Notes: generated by a model not told the origin, from the sequence alone. A stretch of DNA of 6,263 nt from Chloroflexota bacterium (GCA_002707185.1 PAMF01000054.1:1-6263), one strand, 5' to 3'; positions 1 through 5,683 are shown, counted from the first letter of the stretch. A program made the numbers and translations.

Positions 1-1
1 C

Positions 2-115
2 GGGATCCCTGAAAAATATTTTGTCGATACCCAGGGGCAATTAAGCCGCAAATATATAGGTCCTATACAACCCAAGGCATTGCGCGCAATCATCGCCGAT
101 TTAATTGTCAACTGA
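2..115 (+). CDS. C-terminal end of a TlpA/ResA-like thioredoxin-fold protein (partial, 5' end missing)
   Basis: Frame 2 is open from the left edge and encodes 37 residues before a TGA at 113-115. The fragment begins Gly-Ile-Pro followed by EKYFVDTQGQL and KYIGPIQPKAL. This matches the last third of TlpA/ResA/DsbE-type thioredoxin-fold proteins: the cis-Pro loop (G-x-P), a beta strand ending in Phe-Val-Asp, a turn with Gly, a strand ending in Ile-Gly-Pro, then a final amphipathic helix. Such proteins are normally membrane-anchored or exported disulfide reductases acting outside the cytoplasm, often in cytochrome c maturation. The CxxC active site and any signal sequence would lie to the left of the window, so redox activity cannot be confirmed. 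The gene runs toward the SDR gene, whose stop lies 88 nt away. Other thioredoxin-fold relatives such as AhpC/TSA-type proteins are possible. Confidence 0.72.
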   Translation, partial: GIPEKYFVDTQGQLSRKYIGPIQPKALRAIIADLIVN

Positions 116-203
116 CACAACTGGCCAACCCATTCAAGTGCGGCCGCCCCAAGCAACCCTATCTATGCAAGCCTCATTTATAATAGGGAACTAAAAAATC
201 TCG

Positions 204-971
204 TTAAACGATATAACGGCCTCCTACCACATTCATTCTGTCTCCTGTAATGTATCCTGACTCATCAGATGCGTAAAACAGACAGGCGTTAGCAATATCC
301 TCAACAGTGGCTTGCCTATTCATAGGAATACTAGTGAGGTGGTCTGACGAACCTCGCTCCACGCTTTGAAACTCTGGGTACCAACTTGGGTTCATCCGTT
401 CCGTATCAGTCGATCCGGGGTTAACCATATTAGCCCGAATATTAAATGGTGCCATTTCCGCGGCAACTGCTCTGATGAGACCCAATAATCCCGATTTAGC
501 CGAGGTTACAGTAGACGTTTCCGGCCTGCCAGTAATTGCAGCCTGCCCACCTAATGCAACTATGCTACCAATTTTACGGTCCATCATCCCAGGCAATACA
601 GCCTTGATCAGATAAAAAGCAGAATCTAAATTAGTTCCGAACACCTGCCTCCACTCTTCGTTTGAGACATCCAGAATAGCCTTATGCGGCCGAATGGCAA
701 CGTTATTAACCAAGACATCTATTTTTCCTAGAGCTTCTATTCCTTCACCGACCATTTGTGCGACCCTTTCCGGATCAGAAACATCACCCATAGCTATGTG
801 AGTATTTACACCCAGTTCTCTACAGTTTGAAGCCACATCCTCCAATTCCGCCAAGCTATTTCTTGTGTTCAATACCAAGTCGGCACCTTCTCGAGCGAAG
901 GTCAAAGCTATTTCTTTACCAATATTACGACTAGCACCGGTAATCAACGCTGTTTTCCCCTCTAATCGCAT
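204..971 (-). CDS. SDR-family oxidoreductase-like protein with altered catalytic residues
   Basis: Encodes 255 residues, the usual length of a classical short-chain dehydrogenase/reductase. The Rossmann glycine motif is TGASRNIG (11-18), with Asn replacing the middle Gly of the common TGxxxGIG. D63-V64 fits the adenine-contact position, NNVA (89-92) replaces the usual NNAG, and Asn114 of the tetrad is present in a TNLDSAF segment. The C-terminal YITGDRMNVVGGR is typical. Aligning on the active-site Lys159, however, the Tyr position four residues earlier is Val155 and the Ser position is Gly142, so the Ser-Tyr pair is absent. NAD(P) binding is likely but ordinary alcohol/ketone chemistry is doubtful; substrate unknown. 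The start at 971 is chosen because it follows a strong Shine-Dalgarno and begins the MRLEGKTALITGAS family N-terminus. The frame stays open upstream to 1058, but those residues look unlike coding sequence. It is divergent from thrC. Confidence 0.9.
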   Translation of the reverse strand: MRLEGKTALITGASRNIGKEIALTFAREGADLVLNTRNSLAELEDVASNCRELGVNTHIAMGDVSDPERVAQMVGEGIEALGKIDVLVNNVAIRPHKAILDVSNEEWRQVFGTNLDSAFYLIKAVLPGMMDRKIGSIVALGGQAAITGRPETSTVTSAKSGLLGLIRAVAAEMAPFNIRANMVNPGSTDTERMNPSWYPEFQSVERGSSDHLTSIPMNRQATVEDIANACLFYASDESGYITGDRMNVVGGRYIV

Positions 972-975
972 ACAA

Positions 976-983
976 TCCTCCCT
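976..983 (-). promoter_or_regulatory. Shine-Dalgarno of the SDR gene
   Basis: Reading the minus strand, AGGGAGGA lies 4 nt before the ATG at 971-969. It decides the start in favour of this ATG over the longer open frame beginning at 1058. Confidence 0.8.
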
Positions 984-1121
984 GAGTTTCTTTTTAAAAG
1001 TTAGTGGGGGGAGACTACCATAGGAGGTATACGTAGGCAAATTGCCGAACCATAACATCTAGATTTCTGATATCATGTATGCTTGAATCGGTTAGATATC
1101 TCACGTTAAAAGATAACTAGC

Positions 1122-1150
1122 TTGACAGCAAATTTTGGCTTTGTTAATAT
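1122..1150 (+). promoter_or_regulatory. Sigma70-type promoter of the thrC-NIL-carrier operon
   Basis: A perfect -35 box TTGACA (1122-1127) is followed after exactly 17 bp by TAATAT (1145-1150), a 4-of-6 match to TATAAT with the conserved first, second and last positions. Transcription would start near 1157, giving a leader of roughly 58 nt before thrC, too short for most known riboswitches. This is the only good promoter match found in the divergent 972-1214 region; no comparably good promoter was seen for the leftward SDR gene. Confidence 0.72.
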
Positions 1151-1164
1151 CGGGCCAATTTGCT
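1127..1164. promoter_or_regulatory. Inverted repeat straddling the -10 box, possible operator
   Basis: The left arm AGCAAATTTTGGC (1127-1139) and right arm GCCAATTTGCT (1154-1164) are complementary over 8 + 3 bp, with two extra T in the left arm. The 14-nt centre holds the -10 box, so the arms cover the promoter spacer and the predicted start point. A perfect 10-bp palindrome, GCTAGCTAGC (1162-1171), overlaps the end of the right arm. The position is what is expected of a repressor operator; the cognate regulator is not in the window. Chance occurrence in AT-rich DNA is possible. Confidence 0.4.
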
Positions 1165-1200
1165 AGCTAGCCGAACCTTTCTGCAGGTCTTAATTACGAC

Positions 1201-1206
1201 GGAGGA
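1201..1206 (+). promoter_or_regulatory. Shine-Dalgarno deciding the TTG start of thrC
   Basis: GGAGGA at 1201-1206 leaves 8 nt before the TTG at 1215-1217. No ATG or GTG precedes the zinc-ribbon cysteines in this frame at a suitable distance, so TTG is the likely initiator. Confidence 0.75.
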
Positions 1207-1214
1207 CAACAATA

Positions 1215-2504
1215 TTGGCTTTCTTAAACGGTTTAAAATGCAGGGAGTGTGCGAGGGAATATCCAGCAGAGGCACTTAACGTTTGTGACTTCTGCTTCGG
1301 GCCACTTGAAGTAGTCTACGACTACGCAACTATCTCTGAAGTGATCAGTAGAGAGCGTATAACTAATGGACCATTAAGTATCTGGAGATATGCAGATCTC
1401 TTACCAGCAGACAGCTTGAATCCGGTTGATATTATGGCGGGTTATACACCATTACTCAAAGCGGATAACCTCGGAAAACAACTGGGACTCAATAACTTAT
1501 ATTTGAAAAATGATAGCGTAAATCCATCATTCTCTTTCAAAGATAGGGTAGTATCTGTAGCGGCGACCAAAGCTGTAGAGTTTGGGTTTAAAACCATCGC
1601 ATGTGCCTCTACCGGTAATCTCGCATGTAGTGTGGCAGCTCACGCAGCACGAGCAGGAATCGATGCCATTGTCTTTATCCCAGCCGATTTAGAAAAAGGC
1701 AAGGTCATAGGTGCTGCTATATACGGCCCAACCTTGGTAGCCGTAGATGGAACATACGACGAGGTAAATCGCCTTTGTAGTGAAGTAGGCGATAACTATC
1801 CTTGGGCATTCGTTAATATAAACATGCGACCTTATTATGCTGAGGGCAGCAAGACTTTAGGGTATGAAGTCGCAGAACAGTTGGGCTGGAGGCTACCGGA
1901 CCACGTGGTCATACCCTCTGCATCCGGTGCCATGTTTACAAAAATATGGAAGGGGTTCAACGAACTGGCATGCCTTGGCCTCTTAGAAGGAGTTGAAGCC
2001 TCATCTTTCGGAATAGATCAAAATACAGCGCACCATCCTGACGTCAAAACTCGTATGCATATGACGCAGGCAGCGGGCTGTTCTCCTATAGCGACCGCCT
2101 GGGAGAATGGGCAAAATCAGGTTAGGCCAGTCCGACCAAACAGTATCGCCAAATCCCTAGCCATAGGAAACCCTGCTGACGGCATATACGCACTTAAAGT
2201 GCTCGAGGAATCCGGCGGGAGCGCACAAGCAGTTCCAGAGAACCAAGTAGTTGAAGGAATCAAATTGTTGGCCAGCACGGAGGGTATCTTCACAGAAACC
2301 GCAGGTGGAGTCGTAATTTCTGGGCTCAAACACTTGGCGGAATCGGGAGCCTTACAAAAAGACGAACTCGTAGTTGCCTATATCACAGGTAATGGGCTTA
2401 AAACACAAGAAGCTGTAGAACAGGTAGTTAACCCACTCGAGATTAGACCAATGCTCAGCTCTTTTGAAGAAGCTTTAAGGGAAAGAACCCTGGCCAAAAG
2501 GTAG
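1215..2504 (+). CDS. thrC: Threonine synthase (ThrC family), zinc-ribbon type PLP enzyme
   Basis: Encodes 429 residues. An N-terminal zinc ribbon has Cys9-x2-Cys12 and Cys24-x2-Cys27. The fold-type II PLP domain follows, with PLP-binding Lys109 in NPSFSFKDR (103-111) and the cofactor-phosphate/substrate loop STGN (132-135); GCSPIATAW lies in the C-terminal half. Family members convert O-phosphohomoserine to threonine and phosphate in the cytoplasm. Many ThrC proteins have NPTGSFKDRG; here the motif is NPSFSFKDRV, placing the protein in a separate branch. Paralogues of this family can use other phospho-amino acids (cysteate synthase uses phosphoserine), so the substrate is not proven. It starts with TTG behind a good Shine-Dalgarno and is driven by the promoter at 1122-1150. 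The next gene starts 5 nt after its stop, and a CysO-like sulfur carrier lies further downstream, which raises the possibility of a sulfur-transfer role. Confidence 0.9.
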   Translation: MAFLNGLKCRECAREYPAEALNVCDFCFGPLEVVYDYATISEVISRERITNGPLSIWRYADLLPADSLNPVDIMAGYTPLLKADNLGKQLGLNNLYLKNDSVNPSFSFKDRVVSVAATKAVEFGFKTIACASTGNLACSVAAHAARAGIDAIVFIPADLEKGKVIGAAIYGPTLVAVDGTYDEVNRLCSEVGDNYPWAFVNINMRPYYAEGSKTLGYEVAEQLGWRLPDHVVIPSASGAMFTKIWKGFNELACLGLLEGVEASSFGIDQNTAHHPDVKTRMHMTQAAGCSPIATAWENGQNQVRPVRPNSIAKSLAIGNPADGIYALKVLEESGGSAQAVPENQVVEGIKLLASTEGIFTETAGGVVISGLKHLAESGALQKDELVVAYITGNGLKTQEAVEQVVNPLEIRPMLSSFEEALRERTLAKR

Positions 2505-2509
2505 ACACT

Positions 2510-2752
2510 ATGGACCATCAACGGGTCAAATTTATATTCGAGGGAAACCAAGTTAAGGATCCAATCATCTATCAGTTAGGACACAATTTTCACATAGTAA
2601 CAAATATCCGTCGCGCAATAGTCCAAGAAGATATGGGATGGGTTATCTTGGAATTGGACGGCGAAAAAGAAGAAATCGAACGTGGATTGCAGTGGGTTAG
2701 TTCCACAGGCGTTCGAGTTGATCCATTAAGCGGAGACGTTGTAGAAGGATAA
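2510..2752 (+). CDS. Stand-alone NIL-domain protein
   Basis: Encodes 80 residues that are almost entirely one NIL domain, a small ferredoxin-like alpha/beta fold. The start, RVKFIFEGNQVKDPIIYQL, fits the first strand and the following helix; NIRRAIV (33-39) and GWVILELDGEKEEI (44-57) fit the central strands and second helix; the end GVRVDP is the last strand. NIL domains occur at the C-terminus of methionine ABC transporter ATPases, where they bind methionine, and fused to ferredoxins in homocysteine synthesis from aspartate semialdehyde. A free NIL protein could therefore be a ligand-sensing or sulfur-transfer accessory subunit; the exact role is unknown. The ATG at 2510 lies 5 nt after the thrC stop, and its Shine-Dalgarno (AAGG, 2498-2501) sits in the last codons of thrC, so translation is probably coupled. 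No cysteine is present in the protein, so it cannot itself carry a persulfide or iron-sulfur cluster. Confidence 0.82.
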   Translation: MDHQRVKFIFEGNQVKDPIIYQLGHNFHIVTNIRRAIVQEDMGWVILELDGEKEEIERGLQWVSSTGVRVDPLSGDVVEG

Positions 2753-2803
2753 ATCACTCACCTGATGAGGCAAATAAGACTAGTTAACCTCTGGTAATAT
2801 TTT

Positions 2804-2818
2804 AAGGAGGATATCTCC
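2804..2818 (+). promoter_or_regulatory. Strong Shine-Dalgarno of the sulfur-carrier gene, inside a small hairpin
   Basis: AAGGAGG (2804-2810) lies 10 nt before the ATG at 2821 and selects it over the in-frame ATG at 2830. GGAG (2806-2809) can pair with CTCC (2815-2818) around a 5-nt loop. This 4-bp stem could mask the site slightly, but it is weak and may be incidental. Confidence 0.6.
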
Positions 2819-2820
2819 AA

Positions 2821-3099
2821 ATGGCTGTCATGGTCCGTATCCCAACTCCCTTGCGCCGAATGACTAATGGATTGGATAAAGTAGAAATGAACGAGTCTAC
2901 GTTATCTAACATGATTGAGGAACTAGAATCTAACTATCCCGGATTTAAAGAGCGGTTGATAGACGAAAACGGGGAACTCCGCTACTTCGTCAATATCTAC
3001 GTCAACGGAGAGGATGTACGTTTCCTTGCCGGATTGGATACCCAAACCAATTCCGGGGATGAAATCAGTATTGTACCAGCCGTAGCTGGAGGCAAGTAA
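2821..3099 (+). CDS. CysO-like MoaD/ThiS-family sulfur-carrier protein, Gly-Gly-Lys terminus
   Basis: Encodes 92 residues with a ubiquitin-like beta-grasp pattern. The segment FVNIYVNGEDVRFLAGLDT (56-74) and the tail IVPAVAGGK (84-92) closely resemble Mycobacterium tuberculosis CysO, as does the start MAVMVRIPTPLR. Such carriers are adenylated at the terminal Gly by a MoeB/ThiF-type enzyme and turned into a thiocarboxylate. CysO gives its sulfur to the PLP enzyme CysM, which acts on O-phosphoserine to make cysteine. Here Gly90-Gly91 is followed by Lys92, so the usable glycine would not be terminal unless Lys is removed. CysO in mycobacteria is encoded next to the Mec+ protease and CysM; here the partners are a ThrC-like PLP enzyme and a NIL protein. 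The gene lies 68 nt after the NIL stop with no clear promoter of its own, so probably shares the operon. It could instead serve molybdopterin or thiamin synthesis, but the CysO resemblance argues against that. Confidence 0.85.
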   Translation: MAVMVRIPTPLRRMTNGLDKVEMNESTLSNMIEELESNYPGFKERLIDENGELRYFVNIYVNGEDVRFLAGLDTQTNSGDEISIVPAVAGGK

Positions 3100-3114
3100 T
3101 AGACCAGACGTGGG

Positions 3115-4293
3115 TCAACTACCTCGGGCTATTAACCACTTCTGTTTTTGTGCTTGTCTAGTCGCTTCATCAGTTGGAATGTATTGTTCCCAAAATTTGT
3201 TTCGGAATCCACTGAACTGATTTTGTTCAATGGAAATCCGAATCCCTGACATCAATTTTTGCAAAAACCGCAGGTTATGAACAGTAGCCAATCTTAAACC
3301 CAATATCTCTTTAGCTTTAAAGAGATGCCAAACATAGGCTGCCGAATAATTAACACAGCAGTAACAATCACAGTCTTCCTCTATGGGCTCAGCTTGCTGA
3401 GCAAACCTGCGGTTTCCTACATTGATACGACCATATTTAGTAAATAAAGCACCATTACGTGCTACCCTAGTTGGTAACACACAATCAAACATATCCACAC
3501 CCCTCGCAACCGATTCAACCAAGTCTTCGGGAGACCCTACACCCATGAGATACCGAGGTTTTCCTACGGGCAATAGATTACTTACCAAGTCAACTATCTC
3601 ATACATTTGGGACTTGGATTCACCCACCGCCAACCCCCCAATAGCAAAACCATCGAATGGAATCTCAGAGAGAGCAGCGACGGATTCAGTTCGTAGATCT
3701 GGATAAATTCCCCCTTGGACAATACCAAAAAGTGCCTGTTGATATGGCTCTTGACTTTCGTCATGAGTCTGTCGGCTGATTAGGGCCCACCGATGGGTTC
3801 TATTCATCGCTGCCACTACCGCTTCTCTAGTTTCCCCGTAAGCTATACACTGGTCCAGACACATAATTATATCTGCACCCAATCCCTCTTGATTCTTTAT
3901 CGCAACTTCGGGTGTAAACCTATGTTCGCTCCCGTCGACATGTGATCGAAATCTTATCCCTACCTCGTCCGCTTTTCCAAGGGAGCCCATACTAAACGCT
4001 TGGAACCCACCACTATCAGTTAATATGGGACCATTCCATTTCATAAATTGATGAAGACCACCTAGTTTTCGAACGGTTTCAACGCCGGGACGTAGGTAAA
4101 GATGATAAGCATTACTCAGGATCATTTCCGCACCTGAATGACTAACTTCCTCTGGAGTCAGGGTTTTAACAGTTGCCTGAGTAGCAACTGGCATAAAAGC
4201 AGGAGTATTTACTTTACCATGGGGAGTATTCAATTCCCCAAGTCGTGCTCCGCTATTAGATGTATCGACATTAAACGAAAACCCTGTTCTCAT
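3115..4293 (-). CDS. tgt: tRNA-guanine transglycosylase (Tgt)
   Basis: Encodes 392 residues, the normal length of bacterial Tgt. The enzyme exchanges guanine at wobble position 34 of tRNAs with GUN anticodons (Asp, Asn, His, Tyr) for preQ1 on the way to queuosine, in the cytoplasm. All key elements are visible in a TIM-barrel order: SNAYHLYLRPG (60-70), general-base Asp93 in LTDSGGFQ, FGIVQGG (189-195), GGLAVGE (219-225), and nucleophile Asp270 in DCVLPTRVARNG. The zinc site is Cys308, Cys310, Cys313 and His339. Cys149 and Val223 are at the positions that give bacterial enzymes preQ1 preference over queuine. The Shine-Dalgarno before the ATG is weak, but the first residues already match the family. 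The gene stands alone in its direction here, tail-to-tail with the sulfur-carrier gene (15-nt gap); no queuosine synthesis genes are adjacent. Family assignment is essentially certain. Confidence 0.97.
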   Translation of the reverse strand: MRTGFSFNVDTSNSGARLGELNTPHGKVNTPAFMPVATQATVKTLTPEEVSHSGAEMILSNAYHLYLRPGVETVRKLGGLHQFMKWNGPILTDSGGFQAFSMGSLGKADEVGIRFRSHVDGSEHRFTPEVAIKNQEGLGADIIMCLDQCIAYGETREAVVAAMNRTHRWALISRQTHDESQEPYQQALFGIVQGGIYPDLRTESVAALSEIPFDGFAIGGLAVGESKSQMYEIVDLVSNLLPVGKPRYLMGVGSPEDLVESVARGVDMFDCVLPTRVARNGALFTKYGRINVGNRRFAQQAEPIEEDCDCYCCVNYSAAYVWHLFKAKEILGLRLATVHNLRFLQKLMSGIRISIEQNQFSGFRNKFWEQYIPTDEATRQAQKQKWLIARGS

Positions 4294-4454
4294 CAGTTAC
4301 ACTCTATTCCAAATAAAATTAACAGCATCTTCAAAAGCAGCTAACACTGACATACGTGTTATCATGCTACGGTTTCAGTAAACATTACAATATCCAATTG
4401 CCTATCCTACCTCTCTAGTCAAGATGCCTGCAACACGCTTAAGTCCTGAGAATT
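4294..4454. other. Divergent intergenic region between tgt and the small membrane protein gene
   Basis: These 161 nt must hold the start signals of both divergent units. On the + strand TACAAT (4386-4391) is a 5-of-6 match to a -10 box, but no good -35 lies 16-18 bp upstream. On the - strand TTGACT (complement of 4417-4422) resembles a -35 but lacks a -10 at the right distance. No tRNA-like or strong hairpin structure was seen. Confidence 0.45.
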
Positions 4455-4637
4455 ATGGTCGAAATAATATTTCAAATAATAGACTCAATAAATAATTACC
4501 ACCCGTTAGTATGGGCTTTATCAGTTATGCTTGTAATTGCTGTAACAGCAATCTCTTTACATTTTTTTTGGGATGTGACTTTAAAAGCCATTATAAAAAT
4601 TCTCAATCGGCGCAATCCTTTTACTAAGGGTTCCTAA
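4455..4637 (+). CDS. Small single-pass membrane protein of unknown function, upstream of a TauE/SafE permease
   Basis: Encodes 60 residues that I do not recognise as a named family. A hydrophobic stretch from about Leu18 to Phe38 is long enough for one transmembrane helix, followed by an amphipathic segment (about 39-50) and a basic tail with Lys44, Lys48, Arg52, Arg53 and Lys58. The N-terminal part carries Glu3 and Asp10, so the positive-inside rule predicts the N-terminus outside and C-terminus in the cytoplasm. The ATG is the only reasonable start (an in-frame TAA lies 15 nt upstream), but its Shine-Dalgarno is weak. Support for it being real comes mainly from its place: it stops 2 nt before the permease gene and contains that gene's ribosome-binding site, so the two are probably co-translated. 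It could be an accessory subunit of the permease, or a leader peptide that couples its translation; neither is shown. Confidence 0.62.
   Translation: MVEIIFQIIDSINNYHPLVWALSVMLVIAVTAISLHFFWDVTLKAIIKILNRRNPFTKGS
4626..4630 (+). promoter_or_regulatory. Shine-Dalgarno of the TauE/SafE gene within the preceding ORF
   Basis: AAGGG at 4626-4630 leaves 9 nt before the TTG at 4640-4642. It lies in the last codons of the 60-aa gene, consistent with translational coupling, and supports TTG as initiator, since the next in-frame ATG falls inside the third helix of the protein. Confidence 0.6.
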
Positions 4638-4639
4638 AT

Positions 4640-5683
4640 TTGTTTTTCCCTACCGCTGAAATAATTATTAATCCCTTCTTGTTGATCCTATTAGGATTAG
4701 TAGTTGGAACTTTAGGCGGCTTCTTCGGAGTTGGAGGAGGTTTTCTCATCACTGGTGGTCTATTGGTTTTTGGGGTCCCCCCTCTGTTCGCTGTTGGCAC
4801 CGGATTAACCCTAATAATGGGGTCATCGATAATTAATACTTTGAAACACAAACGGTTGGGTAATGTCGATTTTAAATTAGGATTATTAATGGTATGCGGA
4901 ACCATCCCGGGCGAGATTCTAGCTGAACGTCTTAACAGTGGACTCGAGACTATGGGACTGGCCGGACCGGTAATTCGGTATGTATATATAGTTTTTCTGA
5001 CAGCCTTGGGAAGCTTCATAATCTATGACTACCTGAAGTCACGCCGAATCGGCGACCAATCAGGGGACCCTGTTTCCACTCGCCGAATAACTAAAAAAGT
5101 TCAGAATTTACGAATACCTCCCCACCATATAAGAATACCTGGTATTGGAACTTATCCTACCTATGTTACGCTTCCAACTTCGGGAATTGCTAGAATATCT
5201 GTATATTTACCAATCCTTATCGGGTTTGGGGTTGGCTTTCTAGCGGGATTATTAGGAGCTGGCGGGGGGTTCATCTTAATGCCACTCCTTGTATTTGTTC
5301 TAGGAATACCAACCACTGTAGCTATCGGAACTGATCTTTTTCAAATAATTATTACAGGCTCTGTAGGAACTTTTCTTTATGCTTTGGGGAACCATGTAGA
5401 TCTGCTCATGGCAGTAATCATGTTATGTGCGGCGTCAGCTGGGTCCCAGTTGGGTGCGACCGCAACAAGATACGTTGATCCAGCGCGAATTCGTATCTTA
5501 TATGGAGTGACTGTCTTAAGCGGCAGTGTTGCAGTAGCACTAAAGCAAATCTCAGAAATGAGTACTTCGTGGCATTTTCTTAGCTCGGTGGCATCAATAG
5601 TACTGCTGGGAGTAGCATTGGTTATGTGTGGAGTGATAACAACATTATTAATAAAAGCGAAAAGAAACGCACCCACCGCGTAA
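4640..5683 (+). CDS. TauE/SafE (TSUP) family membrane permease, probable anion/sulfite exporter
   Basis: Encodes 347 residues with the two-fold internal repeat of the TSUP family. Repeat 1 carries GTLGGFFGVGGGF (23-35) and FGVPPLFAVGT; repeat 2 carries GFLAGLLGAGGGF (199-211) and LGIPTTVAIGT. Each glycine-rich motif is followed by further hydrophobic helices, about eight or nine in all, the last near 314-337. Family members move sulfite, sulfoacetate or related organic anions across the inner membrane; the substrate cannot be read from sequence. Between the halves (about 131-185) lies a long polar, basic linker with many Arg/Lys and Pro, RRITKKVQNLRIPPHHIRIPG, larger than the short loop of minimal family members, giving a protein longer than the usual 250-270 residues. 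It begins with TTG 2 nt after the small membrane protein gene. SAR202 bacteria are known for organosulfur breakdown, which would release sulfite, but no such enzyme is in the window. Confidence 0.9.
   Translation: MFFPTAEIIINPFLLILLGLVVGTLGGFFGVGGGFLITGGLLVFGVPPLFAVGTGLTLIMGSSIINTLKHKRLGNVDFKLGLLMVCGTIPGEILAERLNSGLETMGLAGPVIRYVYIVFLTALGSFIIYDYLKSRRIGDQSGDPVSTRRITKKVQNLRIPPHHIRIPGIGTYPTYVTLPTSGIARISVYLPILIGFGVGFLAGLLGAGGGFILMPLLVFVLGIPTTVAIGTDLFQIIITGSVGTFLYALGNHVDLLMAVIMLCAASAGSQLGATATRYVDPARIRILYGVTVLSGSVAVALKQISEMSTSWHFLSSVASIVLLGVALVMCGVITTLLIKAKRNAPTA

Noticed and set aside
143..150. GCGGCCGC (NotI-like) site, possible cloning scar
   Set aside because: No vector-like sequence surrounds it, and an isolated 8-bp GC palindrome can occur by chance.
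157..188. Possible terminator stem CCCTAT / ATAGGG between the thioredoxin-like and SDR genes
   Set aside because: Only 6 bp with a 20-nt loop and no T-tract on either strand; too weak to call.
972..1058. N-terminal extension of the SDR frame to an ATG at 1058
   Set aside because: The extra 29 residues do not resemble any SDR N-terminus, and the ATG at 971 has a strong, well-spaced Shine-Dalgarno and begins the conserved first strand.
1022..1062. AGGAGGT followed by a short + strand frame from a TTG (six codons), possible leader peptide
   Set aside because: It lies upstream of the operon promoter, so would not be in its transcript, and the peptide has no regulatory codon bias; probably chance.
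2792..2800. Extended -10 motif TGGTAATAT before the sulfur-carrier gene
   Set aside because: No -35 at the right distance, and transcription would begin inside the Shine-Dalgarno, leaving a transcript without a usable ribosome site.
3422..3706. Plus-strand open frame of about 94 codons opposite tgt
   Set aside because: Tgt is certain on the other strand, and this frame shows no domain pattern or ribosome-binding site.
4624..5019. Minus-strand open frame of about 131 codons opposite the permease gene
   Set aside because: Its translation is rich in Pro, Asn and Lys from reading opposite Gly- and Leu-rich transmembrane codons, with no family resemblance; a shadow of the permease frame.
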